NCBI GenBank assembly: GCA_963989385.1
Contig: OZ022502.1
Location: forward strand, 8,276,501-8,340,500
Source: Ctena decussata
Taxonomy: Eukaryota > Mollusca > Bivalvia > Lucinida > Lucinidae
DNA: 64,000 bases
Direction: 5' to 3'
The notes under the pieces are model-generated. The model saw nothing but the letters and a program-made list of their open reading frames with translations, was not told where the DNA came from and did no database searches. This document shows, piece after piece, positions 58,401 through 62,545 of this stretch (within the stretch, counting starts at the first letter, position 1; each line of letters begins with the position of its first letter). Both the position numbers and the translations under genes were made by a program.

Positions 58401-58725
58401 CCAGTATCTCCCAGCCAACATTATCACTAAGCTGTAACTGTTGAATGTTGATACTATTATCCCTTTTTTCAGTAGCCTTTATGAGGCGTTCAAATAGTAA
58501 TTCAAATCTTCGAAGCTCATAGGTAACAGTCTTTTTGATTTCAGATATTAATTCGTCTATACATTCTCTGGTGACAAAATCATGACCATAAGATGGTTTC
58601 TTCAATATCAAAGAAATCTTATCTTTCTGATCATTATATGTCTGTTCTTCTGCATGTACTCCATTAGAGTTGTCACAAGAGGAGCTTTCCTGCTCATGTA
58701 CACTGGACAGATCTTTTTCATCCAT
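7236..58725 (-). CDS. Inhibitor of apoptosis protein (BIR-BIR-UBA-RING), 13 coding exons
   Basis: Spliced gene for an IAP-family protein. I joined exons 58725-55675, 37352-37259, 31231-31145, 27987-27808, 26922-26863, 24773-24664, 23567-23522, 18823-18716, 17037-16963, 15803-15732, 13536-13355, 9798-9609 and 7432-7236: 4452 nt, 1483 aa. All introns are GT-AG and every phase fits, which is strong internal support. Domains: BIR1 ~822-891, BIR2 ~1111-1177 with Zn ligands C1145, C1148, H1165, C1172; UBA ~1217-1258; RING ~1436-1472. The family binds caspases or IAP-binding motifs through BIR domains, binds ubiquitin chains through UBA and acts as an E3 ubiquitin ligase through RING, usually in the cytosol. 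No CARD is visible. The ~820-residue N-terminal region resembles nothing I recognise. The closest type is XIAP/BIRC2-3/BIRC7-like; which ortholog is unclear. Confidence 0.93.
7769..8903 (+). mobile_element. Array element, ~180 bp units, ATGCCCCCGTG arm
   Basis: Starts ACTAGAAAATTGTGTCTG, with arm GATGCCCCCGTG near the 5' end. Five ~180 bp units follow (marker AAAATGACTAAGTTCAAAAG at ~7933, 8109, 8290, 8470, 8651), then an ACGG-type microsatellite (8820-8862) and a 3' hairpin (CCCCCTGAC...GTCACGGGGGCAT). This is the pearl/HINE-like architecture. Confidence 0.8.
8920..9372 (+). mobile_element. Array element, two ~180 bp units
   Basis: Two units (marker GCCTAAGTCCTAATTATTGA-like at ~8928 and ~9108), then a degenerate ACGG/AACG microsatellite (9273-9320) and a short 3' hairpin (ATACCCCCTGAC...TCTGGGGTAT). 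The 5' boundary is uncertain. Confidence 0.6.
9445..9550. mobile_element. Palindromic MITE, family A, copy 2
   Basis: Same inverted ends (TAATGTGCTTAAGTATTGGA and its mirrored right end) as the copies at 7111 and 27461. It sits about 60 bp beyond the exon 12 donor. Confidence 0.7.
9609..9798 (-). CDS. IAP exon 12: Ser/Lys-rich low-complexity region
   Basis: This 190 nt exon (phase 0 in, 1 out; acceptor TTTTTCCAG, donor GTTG|GTAAGA) encodes residues 1356-1418. It contains SGKSKSKKGKKSKSRKDRS, an arginine/lysine-serine tract that could act as a nuclear signal or a phosphorylation-controlled patch. No folded domain is visible. Confidence 0.88.
9821..10030. mobile_element. Palindromic MITE, family B, copy 3 (left end short)
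   Basis: Carries the CAGTGCAGACTCAGATAAGC and GGCTGATCTGAGTCTGCACT arms and the right terminal TTGTTGGTTTTGTCGTG. The left outer arm is mostly missing. It starts about 21 bp from the exon 12 acceptor. Confidence 0.7.
10031..10601. other. Non-coding intron sequence
   Basis: No gene or clear repeat is seen in this part of intron 11. Confidence 0.4.
10602..10785. repeat. Interspersed repeat, copy 2 (see 3400-3605)
   Basis: Shares GGTGAATGGGTACTCTTTC, TTCTTTCCTTTAAGAG and GCAAACAGGAAGTCACAAAA with the other copies. Confidence 0.65.
11308..13219 (+). mobile_element. Array element with two different unit types
   Basis: Starts CAAGAGGGCC, ends GGTGAGCTAA. After the 5' arm GCTCACCTGAG there are about five ~145 bp units (GACCTAGTGACCTAGTTTTT type, ~11395-12145) and then about seven ~140 bp units (TTTAGCTCTGGCGGCCATAT type, ~12165-13125), followed by an ACGACGG microsatellite and the hairpin GAGCACTTCGTGCTC. 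One element thus carries two unrelated arrays in series. The first unit type is the one that forms the array at 39.3-48.1 kb. Confidence 0.85.
13231..13315. repeat. Fragment of the TACCGTATAATGG TIR family
   Basis: CACGAAAATTTAATGTTTAT and CTCGCGAAAATTATCATGTA resemble the right part of the element at 407-1428. Confidence 0.45.
13355..13536 (-). CDS. IAP exon 11: Ser/Thr-rich linker
   Basis: This 182 nt exon (phase 1 in, 0 out; acceptor CCTTTCTTTTGAAG, donor ACAG|GTAGGT) encodes residues 1295-1355. It is a Ser/Thr/Gly/Glu-rich, probably disordered stretch between UBA and RING. Confidence 0.85.
13565..13750 (+). mobile_element. Short element CAAGACCTGTC...GCGAGCTAA, copy 1
   Basis: A ~186 bp element with an arm near the 5' end (ATAGCTCACCTGA), a short degenerate GACGCC/CGACGC-like tract in place of a unit array, and a 3' hairpin CCTGAACTTTGTTCAGG followed by CGAGCTAA. 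A second copy is at 27009-27179. It begins about 26 bp from the exon 11 acceptor. Confidence 0.75.
13757..13966. mobile_element. Palindromic MITE, family B, copy 4
   Basis: Inverted ends TATGAGCCGCGACGCCAGAA and GGTTTTCTTGTGCCATGCCT, with the usual AGTCTGATCAGAGTC inner arms. A partial copy follows at ~13985-14150. Confidence 0.7.
14251..15724 (+). mobile_element. Array element, ~158 bp units, ATCCCCCGCCG arm
   Basis: 5' arm TATATCCCCCGCCGAAG; ~158 bp units with TTACTTAGTTATGGCT and AATTCAAGGGCAATAACTC; two ACGG microsatellites (15301-15325 and 15641-15682); 3' hairpin CCGCCTTCGGCGG running into GGGATA. The stretch 15330-15640 between the microsatellites looks like a separate inserted piece. 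The 3' end abuts the exon 10 donor. The 5' boundary is approximate. Confidence 0.75.
14397..14496. repeat. Perfect 50 bp tandem duplication
   Basis: 14397-14446 and 14447-14496 are identical. The identity contrasts with the diverged units around it, so the duplication is recent. Confidence 0.95.
15732..15803 (-). CDS. IAP exon 10: small exon of unknown role
   Basis: This 72 nt exon (phase 1-1; acceptor CCTCATCAAG, donor TCAG|GTACTA) encodes 24 residues including GAVYTKYLNYL. Both splice sites and phase fit, but the acceptor tract is weak and the peptide matches no domain I recognise. Intronic element sequence (hairpin ATCCCCCGCC) begins about 5 bp after the donor. It may be an alternatively spliced cassette. 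Confidence 0.65.
15955..16165 (-). mobile_element. tRNA-derived SINE-like copy
   Basis: Read on the minus strand it begins with TAGCTCTGTGGGTTAAGCGC (A-box-like) and then GGGTTGAGTCCCGC (B-box-like), followed by a body with TTACGTCCTTTTCAACAG in plus orientation. This is the layout of a tRNA-headed SINE. Not a functional tRNA gene: the cloverleaf is incomplete. Confidence 0.55.
16166..16960. other. Intron sequence, nothing recognised
   Basis: AT-rich non-coding sequence of intron 9 with no repeat or RNA gene that I can support. Confidence 0.4.
16963..17037 (-). CDS. IAP exon 9: end of UBA
   Basis: This 75 nt exon (phase 1-1; acceptor GGTCGTACAG, donor GCAG|GTACCG) encodes DVTAEEVTAWMLDDDNAPQ and a short tail. 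It completes the third UBA helix and leads into the low-complexity linker. Confidence 0.88.
17073..17262. repeat. Interspersed repeat, copy 3 (see 3400-3605)
   Basis: Shares GGGGAATGGGTACCTTTTCA, AAATTCTTTCCTTT and AGGGAAACAAACTGGAAATC with the other copies. Confidence 0.6.
17263..18700. other. Intron sequence, nothing recognised
   Basis: About 1.4 kb of intron 8 that is free of recognisable elements, which is unusual in this window. No ORF with coding character. Confidence 0.4.
18716..18823 (-). CDS. IAP exon 8: UBA domain
   Basis: This 108 nt exon (phase 1-1; acceptor GGTTAATAG, donor AGAG|GTATGG) encodes residues 1210-1245. It contains AASLLEMGFNQERAREAIL, a clear UBA signature with the Met-Gly-Phe loop that contacts ubiquitin. 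An array element starts about 16 bp upstream of the acceptor on the coding strand. Confidence 0.93.
18842..23203 (+). mobile_element. Array element, ~457 bp units, split by another element
   Basis: 5' end ACTAGAAAGTGTGTTTGTGA with arm ATGCCCCCAACC. Long units of ~457 bp recur (marker TTTGCCCAAAAGTTAATCAG at ~18950, 19406, 19860, 20310, 22710). The 3' end has a GTACGTACGTACGG tract and a hairpin CAACTTCTTCGAAGTTG flanked by GCCCC/GGGGC. The insertion 20479-22423 interrupts it; removing the insertion restores the unit without duplicated bases. A diverged partial copy of the family starts at ~63031. Confidence 0.85.
20479..22423 (+). mobile_element. Nested array element, ~140-150 bp units
   Basis: Starts CAAGAGGGCC, ends GATGAGCTAA. 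Units carry CCATTTGAACAAACTTGGTA and GGACCACTAGGCAATGC. The 3' part has ACGACGG repeats (22336-22368) and the hairpin CTCACCCTGAGCC...GGCTCAGATGAGC. Same family as 35272-37245. Minus-strand open frames inside (GGPRVQNGPGAG-like) are repeat translations, not genes. Confidence 0.85.
23209..23226. repeat. (AT)n microsatellite
   Basis: Short AT dinucleotide run directly after the array element. Confidence 0.85.
23522..23567 (-). CDS. IAP exon 7: short linker
   Basis: This 46 nt exon (phase 0 in, 1 out) encodes 15 charged residues beginning MAERQREQER. The acceptor TTTTCCTTGTCAG and donor ACAT|GTAAGT are both strong. It links BIR2 to the UBA domain; identification rests on splice sites and phase. 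Confidence 0.85.
23640..24160. repeat. Degenerate repeats with family B fragments
   Basis: TTCACACAGACAAATTTTGT-like phrases recur at ~23665, ~23732 and ~23942, and GGCTGATCTGAGATTTCGCT near 24010 is a family B fragment. Boundaries unclear. Confidence 0.4.
24664..24773 (-). CDS. IAP exon 6: end of BIR2
   Basis: This 110 nt exon (phase 1 in, 0 out; acceptor TATTGTAG, donor GCAT|GTATGT) encodes DDPMVEHARWYPRCEY and the following helix, residues 1158-1194. It supplies H1165 and C1172 and the groove Trp at 1168, as in type II BIR domains that bind IAP-binding motifs. A 0.7 kb TIR element begins about 20 bp from its acceptor. Confidence 0.95.
24796..25486. mobile_element. 0.7 kb element with ~45 bp terminal inverted repeats
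   Basis: Left end TATAGGCCGTTTGCTGTCTA continuing with TAAAACAGGTCATTTTGC; the right end (25439-25486) is its complement with few mismatches. The interior is AT-rich with no ORF. A non-autonomous DNA transposon by structure; superfamily unknown. It starts about 20 bp from the exon 6 acceptor. Confidence 0.75.
25525..26704 (+). mobile_element. Array element, ~160-170 bp units
   Basis: 5' region CAAATGCCCCCAAAGG; units with GTGACCTTGACCTTG and TTTCTGTGAAGTTT; ACGG-type microsatellite (26617-26662); degenerate 3' hairpin ATGCCACCCAAAGTTCTTTC followed by GGGGGCATAA. Confidence 0.75.
26863..26922 (-). CDS. IAP exon 5: BIR2 zinc knuckle
   Basis: This 60 nt exon (phase 1-1; acceptor TTTCTCCACAG, donor GCGG|GTAAGC) encodes the core RCFCCGGGLRNWEA of BIR2. 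It contributes Zn ligands C1145 and C1148 and the Gly-Leu and Trp of the peptide-binding groove. It is recognisable as a BIR only in the spliced frame; the longest open frame here is a different one. Confidence 0.95.
27009..27179 (+). mobile_element. Short element CAAGACCTGTC...GCGAGCTGA, copy 2
   Basis: Close copy of 13565-13750: same start, GATAGCTCGCCTGA arm, hairpin CCTGAACTTCGTTCAGG, and 3' end CTGA. Confidence 0.75.
27461..27581. mobile_element. Palindromic MITE, family A, copy 3
   Basis: TGAAATGTGCTTCAGTATTG at the left against AATTCTTAAGC-like mirrored sequence at the right; GGGACACCTAAAAATTATTA and TATTTTTGGTGTCCCC form the inner arms. Confidence 0.7.
27626..27800. repeat. Two adjacent foldbacks beside exon 4
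   Basis: 27628-27643 (TATACCACCCTTACC) pairs with 27683-27696. 27701-27743 (ATGGTTTGTTCACCTGTATG) pairs with 27757-27800. The second right arm ends about 5 bp from the exon 4 donor. Confidence 0.65.
27808..27987 (-). CDS. IAP exon 4: first half of BIR2
   Basis: This 180 nt exon (phase 1-1; acceptor TTCTTTTACAG, donor CCTG|GTAAGT) encodes residues 1078-1137. It holds the N-terminal helices of BIR2, including the RMSSFASWP and AYAGFFHP signatures typical of BIR domains. A foldback sequence ends about 5 bp from the donor. Confidence 0.93.
28062..28780. other. Intron 3 sequence, nothing recognised
   Basis: No gene or clear repeat in this part of intron 3. Confidence 0.4.
28784..30746 (-). mobile_element. 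Array element, ~465 bp units, reverse orientation
   Basis: Minus-strand element: begins (at 30746) CAAGAGGGCCATGAGGCCCT and ends (at 28784) GGTGAGCTAA. Four ~465 bp units carry TGACCTTGACCTTTT and CACATGACCAACATGG. The ACGG-type microsatellite is at 28845-28892. The only complete array element here in this orientation. Confidence 0.85.
31145..31231 (-). CDS. IAP exon 3: linker
   Basis: This 87 nt exon is phase 1 in and phase 1 out, with acceptor TTTTATAG and donor TCTG|GTAAAT. It encodes a Gln/Asn/Thr-rich linker, residues 1049-1077 (contains IVSAQQQPEAND). The symmetric phase means it can be skipped without a frameshift. Confidence 0.85.
31585..35188. mobile_element. 3.6 kb element with ~160 bp terminal inverted repeats
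   Basis: Left TTTGTGGGCACTTTCGCGGC (31585) matches the complement of GCCGCGAAAGTGCCCACAAA (ends 35188); similarity extends inward with GGTTGCC and GAGGTCAAAGGTCATT for about 160 bp. A second, inward copy of the terminus lies at ~31755-31890. No transposase ORF is visible. The interior contains recurring ACGTTACC (left half) and GGTAACGTAAA-like (right half) words. Confidence 0.75.
35272..37245 (+). mobile_element. Array element (family of 20479-22423), interrupted
   Basis: Starts CAAGAGGGCCAAGAGGCCCT, ends GGTGAGCTAA. About nine ~140-150 bp units (GGACCACTAGGCAATG). A Penelope-like 3' fragment (35346-35670) is inserted close to the start. 3' part: ACGACGG repeats (37157-37192) and hairpin. 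It ends 12 bp from the exon 2 donor. Confidence 0.87.
35346..35670 (-). mobile_element. Penelope-like 3' fragment, second copy
   Basis: Reverse complement of about 47465-47788, with high identity. Extends ~30 bp further 5' than the copy at 4258-4551, consistent with independent 5' truncations. Confidence 0.87.
37259..37352 (-). CDS. IAP exon 2: linker
   Basis: This 94 nt exon (phase 0 in, 1 out) encodes a Pro/Gln/Ser-rich linker, residues 1018-1048 and onward. The acceptor TTGCAG is followed six bases later by a second CAG, so a tandem acceptor could add or remove two residues (alternative start 37346). The donor GATG|GTAAGT lies only about 12 bp from the 3' end of an array element that ends at 37245. 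No domain is visible; the call rests on splice sites and phase. Confidence 0.85.
37390..38778 (+). repeat. Degenerate array, ~420 bp units (start of the nest)
   Basis: About three units with CATCTTGGT.ATGTGACCAA, AGTTTCAAGGTCA and GGCTTCAATC. Sequence of the same type resumes at ~48171-48227 and again at 50220-50566, where it ends GGCTCAGGTGAGCTAG. I read these as one element opened by later insertions. Confidence 0.6.
38779..39056 (+). mobile_element. Short array element, single unit
   Basis: A 278 bp element: CAAGAGGGCCATGGTGGCCC at the start, one ~420-type unit shortened, and GGCTCAGGTGAGCTGA at the end. Flanks join as ATTTATACAA|CAATGACAG, similar to neighbouring unit sequence, without target duplication. 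Confidence 0.75.
39071..39136. repeat. 33 bp tandem duplication
   Basis: Two copies of CTTCTCCGAAAAGTTCC.GTTCATG... differ by one base. The flanking 39057-39287 is otherwise unrecognised. Confidence 0.85.
41285..41700 (+). pseudogene. Reverse transcriptase, N-terminal half
   Basis: Open frame from the truncated 5' boundary (no authentic start; the frame is open from 41285). It encodes LPTMYWLPKLHKK (the template-contact region common in Penelope-type RTs) and ends in YDFSTLYTTLPHNL, motif A with the first catalytic Asp. It is cut between the first and second base of a codon by the insertion at 41701. There are no stops or frameshifts. Confidence 0.8.
41701..46112 (+). mobile_element. 4.4 kb array element inside the RT gene, ~334 bp higher-order repeat
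   Basis: Starts CAAGAGGGCCATGAGGCCCT, ends GGTGAGCTAA. The body alternates two ~165 bp monomers: one with CTTGATTGGCAGGATTTATG and GGGGACCACTAACC, the other with CATGGTTGGCAGG and GAGGACTACTAAAC. The pair repeats every ~334 bp (for example at ~43601, 43934, 44268, 44602, 44936). Then ACGACGG repeats (46025-46058) and the hairpin GTGAGCCTACGGCTCAGGTG. Removing 41701-46112 joins A to T and restores the RT frame exactly. Confidence 0.9.
46113..47176 (+). pseudogene. Reverse transcriptase, C-terminal half
   Basis: Continues the RT frame to a stop at 47176. GIPMGTNCAP is at ~46343-46372 and RYLDD (catalytic Asp pair) at 46475-46489, followed by a thumb-like region with SYGVYISQLIRFARVC. It ends DRSSDSMMAPT. 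It is intact apart from the split, so the insertion is young. As it stands the gene cannot give one continuous RT unless the insert were removed. Confidence 0.85.
48228..49965 (+). mobile_element. Array element, ATCCCCCGACC arm, copy 1
   Basis: Starts near AATAGCCATCAGAGGAGATG with arm AAATCCCCCGACCGAAG. Units of ~155-175 bp carry GACACATCGTCATGACCTGT and GTGAAGTATCATGAAAATAT. Microsatellite of ACGG (49882-49918) and 3' hairpin CCGAACCTTTCGGTCGG inside ATCCCC/GGGGAT. Inserted in the ~420 bp array sequence. Confidence 0.8.
48598..48642 (+). repeat. Poly-G tract
   Basis: About 20 consecutive G residues followed by G-rich sequence within the array element. The equivalent position in copy 2 is a GGGGT repeat (51034-51074). 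Possible G-quadruplex. Confidence 0.85.
49966..50566 (+). repeat. End of the ~420 bp array element, with unknown insert
   Basis: 50220-50566 is a ~420-type unit ending ...AGGCTCAGGTGAGCTAG (3' end CTAG). 49985-50215 is different, with inverted GTGGTCCACAGGACCAACTT and TTGGTCTGCAGGACCA phrases, and may be another insertion. Confidence 0.55.
51034..51075 (+). repeat. (GGGGT)n tract
   Basis: GGGGTGGGGTGGGTTGGGGA and further G runs; a candidate G-quadruplex, homologous in position to the poly-G at 48598. Confidence 0.85.
51855..51894 (+). mobile_element. 40 bp solo terminal hairpin
   Basis: An insertion in a ~160 bp unit that consists of CAAAA, the stem-loop GAGCACTTCGTGCTC with flanking CTCACC/GGTGAG, and the terminal GCTAA. 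The unit reads continuously (ACTCAA|AAAGTAAG) when it is removed. It has no 5' mini-hairpin and no array. Confidence 0.85.
52217..53275 (+). mobile_element. Nested array element, ATACGCCCG arm
   Basis: 5' CAAGGGCTACGCAAGC with arm AATACGCCCGTTTC; degenerate units (TACGCGACAC, TTTCATCAAGATATCCC); ACGG tract (53195-53232); 3' hairpin CCGTTTTTTCAAAACGGGCG followed by TATAA. Removing it restores ACTCAA|AAAGTACAA of the host unit. Confidence 0.78.
53560..54675. repeat. Degenerate array, ~115-120 bp units
   Basis: Recurrent ACTGGACCATGAAATATAGG and CCAAACAATTAACCCAGGTA. 54527-54668 includes a ~72 bp near-perfect tandem duplication (TCATACTGACTTATTATCCC). Confidence 0.65.
54676..55265. repeat. Degenerate array, ~150 bp units
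   Basis: Four units with TATAGGTCATGGCC.AATATG and GACTCTATCCCTTGT...ACTTAGAAACTGAGCT. Adjoins the previous array; both lie in intron 1. Confidence 0.7.
55412..55599. mobile_element. Palindromic MITE, CAGTAGAACTTC type, copy 2
   Basis: Copy of 6033-6205: ends GGTACAGTAGAACTTCAAAG and TTGAAGTTCTACTGTATATG. It lies about 75 bp beyond the exon 1 donor. Confidence 0.7.
55675..58725 (-). CDS. IAP exon 1: long N-terminal region and BIR1
   Basis: A single 3051 nt exon encodes residues 1-1017 and ends in phase 0 at donor CAG|GTGAGG. Residues 1-820 are hydrophilic and rich in Ser, Asn, Asp and Lys, with no recognisable domain. A helical, charged segment lies near residues 55-88. A strongly basic cluster lies at ~540-570 (RFRRRQKSKNKRRKS), a candidate nuclear localisation signal. 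DSGIES at 722-727 matches the beta-TrCP degron pattern. BIR1 (residues ~822-891, coordinates ~56262-56053) has C861, C864, H881 and C888 with the family spacing C-x2-C-x16-H-x6-C. Its region around the histidine lacks the Trp of type II BIRs, so it is probably type I. The ORF reads on past the donor to a stop at 55609; I treat those 21 codons as intronic because the next exon fits in phase. Confidence 0.93.
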
Positions 58726-58800
58726 ACTTTTGGTAATTATTTACTCATAACTCAGGAATGAAACATCAGCAAAGCCCAAACACTTTTTCACACTTCAAAG
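58726..58800 (-). other. Probable 5' UTR segment before the IAP start codon
   Basis: On the minus strand a good splice acceptor (CATATCTTTTCAG, AG at 58802-58801) lies 75 nt before the ATG at 58725. An in-frame TAA sits seven codons upstream of that ATG. The start context has A at -3 and G at +4. Together these support 58725 as the start and suggest a non-coding exon further upstream, which I could not locate. The promoter is therefore not identified. Confidence 0.55.
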
Positions 58801-58802
58801 CT

Positions 58803-59605
58803 GAAAAGATATGATTTGAAAAATTAGTGCAGTGATTTTGTTATATACTTGCTTCTATGCATCCCAGGACCAACTAGCCCAAAAACCTTTGCATCTCAAG
58901 CTCAAGGTTGTGCATCCCTCTGTGGACTTGTTGATTATAAAAATTGTGCATCCAGATCTTTAATTTTCAAGACCCATTTGAAACCAAAACCACAAGTACT
59001 GAGTTAAAATACTGCCATCTGTCTATTATATATGTTAACATATAGTTGTAATTACTAACTTATCCTGGTTGTTCTATCCACTGGATACCTACAGAAAAAT
59101 GTTTGTTGTAGTTGTAACTTACTGATATTTGTCAGTTAGGTATCTGTAGGAAAATGCAATGAAATAGTCTTATTATGTATAAGTTGTCATTTAGTAAACT
59201 TAAGTAAAAACAAATACCAGAAAACCAGTTTTACAAAATTACTTCAAGTCCCAGGACCCACAAGGTCAGAAATCTTTTGATCCCAATCTTGATCTTTGAG
59301 GGGGGGGGGGGGGGGGGAGTTAGAAATCTTTTGATCCCAATCTCAACCTTTTGGAGGGGGGGGGGGGCTGTTGGACATGCTGATAAAAAAAAATAAGCAG
59401 CCAAATCCATTCAGTATCATCAAAGCCAGATTAAACTAACAAAGATATCAATGCATGTAAATTTTTGCTTCAAACCTTTGCATCCTGTGGATGCACATCT
59501 TTCAAAAGGTTCCCTCCTCAGCAAAATATATGCACCAAAGATGCATGATCCATCTACGTAAAAAAATCAGTTTAATAGTGGCTTTTAACTACAGAATGGT
59601 GACTT
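58803..59605. other. Upstream sequence with G-run duplication
   Basis: No gene seen. 59268-59369 holds two copies of AATCTTTTGATCCCAATCT, each followed by a poly-G run (~18 and ~13). This may be 5' UTR intron or promoter-side sequence. Confidence 0.45.
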
Positions 59606-61206
59606 CCCGTACCTCAAACTTCCACTCGACTGTGCGGAGATCCGCATGTATATACGGATTTCAAGCGGATTTTATGTGGAAATGCTTAAATAATGCGGAA
59701 TTCCACACTACTTCCATTGCTTGCGGAATTTTTTCCATTCATTTCCACATACGAAATTTCGCATTGGTACGGAATAATATGGAAATTTTGCAGAGATTTC
59801 TTACTTAAGTTATTTCTCGTGCGGAATTTTAGCGGAGATTATGGACTTAGTCTATTTTAGCTCTGGGGAATGTCTTAGAAAACTTTTCAATGCGGAATTC
59901 ATGCGGAGTTTTCTCCGCATCATCTCTCAAAGACAGTAATTCAATTAAATGGTATCATATATGCTTTCTTCTGATTGGCTGATTTGAATTCAGTGTGTTT
60001 GAAGCAAACAATTTACAGAGACTTTACACAGTGAAGTAGTGGAGCTAACAGGAACACTCTAATTTGAAAGTTTATTCAAGGATTGTTTAGGAATAGTTAG
60101 CAAACAAAAGTCACTGTAAGTATTCAATATAATACTTGAATTTTGTTCAGTCACATGAATTATGATTGAAACACTAGAGTGCAGGAACAAACTGTATGCA
60201 GTGCATGTATTTTGCTAAGTGGGTGGGGTGTGGATATATTTTAGCCTGTGCTGATAATCCAAGTTTCTATTTTACAATTGCACCAGTAGATGGCTGCCCA
60301 TATGCTCAGCCTGAATTTATGCAGAACATTTTAATGAAAGTTTCTAAAGTAATTCAGACAATTTCAAAGCAAAGCTGAACTAACAAACCTTGAGGAGCCT
60401 CCCTGGTGATAATACAGCTTAAATTTGTTTCAGATGCTGTTGTCTACCTGTCAAAACTGAAACAGCATAGCCCTACAGTTTGAAGGCTGATCTGATGCAA
60501 ACTTGATGTATTTCTTTTTTACACCACAACTAAATTGTTCTCCTCAGCCTTGAAATCATTTGGCCTTACACACTTAATCAGAATTTGATAGTTTAATGAA
60601 ACTGTTGCAGCTATGCTATCTTAAATGATTTGGTTGATATTACAGAGAATAGCTGATTAATACACCTTTTTTACATACACTCACAAACTTCAAAGGGTGG
60701 CAGCTGCAAAAGTGCAAACCTGAGTTGTGACCCTTGCTCTCAGATGCTATCATGCGGAGTTCCGCAACTTGCGGACTTCCGCATCTTGCGGATTTCCGCA
60801 TCATGAGGAGATCATGCGGAGTTCCGCATCATGCGGAGATCTTGCGGAGTTCCGCATCACTCCTGTGTGGAAAAGTGTTCCAATACTCCACATCATTGCG
60901 GAGTTCCTCATGAAATTCTGCATGGATGCGGAGTATTGGAACGTATTTTCCGCATTGATTGGATTTCCGCATTCTTCTGATAAAACTCAATCTCCGCATG
61001 TTTCCAGCGGAGTTCTGCATGGAGCCAGCGGAATTCCACACAATGCGGAAAAAGAAGGGAGAATCTACCAAGTGATTATTTTCCATTCTTTTTATTTAAT
61101 TTCACTTCTGTGTAAGTGCGGAAATACTGTTCCAATACTCCGCATTGATATTTCCGCATGAAAATTGCGGAATTCCACACTGAGGAGCGGAAATTTGAGG
61201 TACGGG
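59606..61206. mobile_element. 1.6 kb TIR element with TGCGGA subterminal repeats
   Basis: Ends CCCGTACCTCAAACTTCC (59606) and the complement of GAAATTTGAGGTACGGG (61206). Both flanking ~300-450 bp are dense in TGCGGA and its complement TCCGCA in both orientations (59636-59925 and 60748-61195). The middle (59940-60720) lacks the motif and has no convincing ORF. Structure fits a non-autonomous DNA transposon with clustered transposase sites. Confidence 0.75.
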
Positions 61207-61299
61207 TTGCTGTGACTTGTTATACAAATCTTTATCAAACTTTCACTTCACTTTTTCTTCATTCTTTCCCATTTTATTTAAGCAGCCCAACAAACTTAA

Positions 61300-61785
61300 C
61301 CGTAAGGCTGACTATCGTTCCAAATTCTGACTATCACGATACTATCACTATCGGAGAAACCCCTATTACGATACTATTACTATCAAGGGTCTTACAAAAC
61401 GATGCATCACAATACTATCACAGTCTCTGAATATTGCCATTTCTTAAGAATTCAGATGATTTTAGTAGGTCCCTCATCTCTAACTTACATACCAGTGCTG
61501 TCCACTATCAGCGTAAGCTTTACCACTATCTTAACACAAGTTTTTTGATGCAAAGCAGACACCTTTCAGGTTCCTAAATGGCATTTGTTTTGAAGACAAG
61601 TGTCAAAATCCAGTCCACAAGGTGAAAATCAACATGAACAAAACTTACCAAAACTAACAATAGCTGAAAGCACTATCGGCCATAATTATCGATAGCCCAA
61701 AACACTATCACGATAGCACTATCAAGGCAACCACCCTCACGATGCATCAATATACTGATGTATCGTTACACCCCTACTTAACAGG
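61300..61785. mobile_element. Repeat-rich remnant, possibly hAT-type
   Basis: Many CACTATCACGATACTATC-like words. The right end, read in reverse, is TAGGGGTGTAACGATACATC, similar to termini common in hAT elements. The left end is not clear; superfamily is tentative. Confidence 0.4.
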
Positions 61786-62029
61786 CAACACATTTTGGCC
61801 AAAGTAGGCCTACTAGTGACCCAGCCTCAAGGCAGTTGACCTGGAGTGGGGAAATTTTATTATTGCATGCACTCATGATGACTGAAGGGCTAGTAAGGGC
61901 CTGCAGAAGCCATGATTTTTCAGCCAAAACTGGTCATAGCCACCTACATAGCTTCATGGCATATGATCATCTGGAGTTGTAGAACACAAATACTGAGACA
62001 AGTTGATGCTACTGTAATGTGCTGTTGCT

Positions 62030-62545
62030 TTACCTCCTCTGTAAACAGCTGTGATCATGTCGGGACAGTCAGTTACCACTATTGCTGGTGAGGATTAGAC
62101 CTCTTAAGTGGTTAACCAGTGCTAAGTGCACATACTTTCGATACTTTCACCTGTAACTGACAACTGCCCTTCTAGAATCATCCGCAGGGGAAGAATTAAT
62201 CTCCATGATTGATTGATTTGATGCTTAACGTCCACGGTAAACAGCTATGGTCATGGCGGGACGGTCAGTTAACCTAGCCACACTATTCCTGGGCAGGCTT
62301 AGACCTCCTAAGCGGTTAACCAGTACTAAGTGCACATACTTCTGCCAGTAACAGACAACTGCCCTTTATTGAATCAGCGGAAGGAGAAACGAAAGTATGT
62401 GGCCAGACTGGGTTTCAAACCCAGGACCTCGGACTTATGAGTCAGGTGCCCTACCGATTCAATCTCCACGAAAGTAACTGGTTGGACCAGGTATCGAACC
62501 TCTGACTTCAGTCAGACGTGCTACTGACAGCGCTACAATGCCCAG
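62030..62545 (-). mobile_element. SINE-like tandem copies
   Basis: Two copies of a module with CAGCTATGGTCATGGCGGGA and GCTAAGTGCACATACTT (~62040-62190, ~62230-62360). In reverse, 62400-62460 reads as a tRNA-like head (GGTAGGGCACCTGACTCATA, GGGTTTGAAACCC) and 62465-62545 as another (TCAGAGGTTCGATACCTGG). ATTGATTGATTTGATGCTTA at 62207 is a boundary. No functional tRNA is claimed. Confidence 0.5.

Noticed and set aside
62400..62545. tRNA genes suggested by B-box-like GGTTCGATACC.
   Set aside because: No full cloverleaf can be drawn and the sequence is part of a duplicated SINE-like module.
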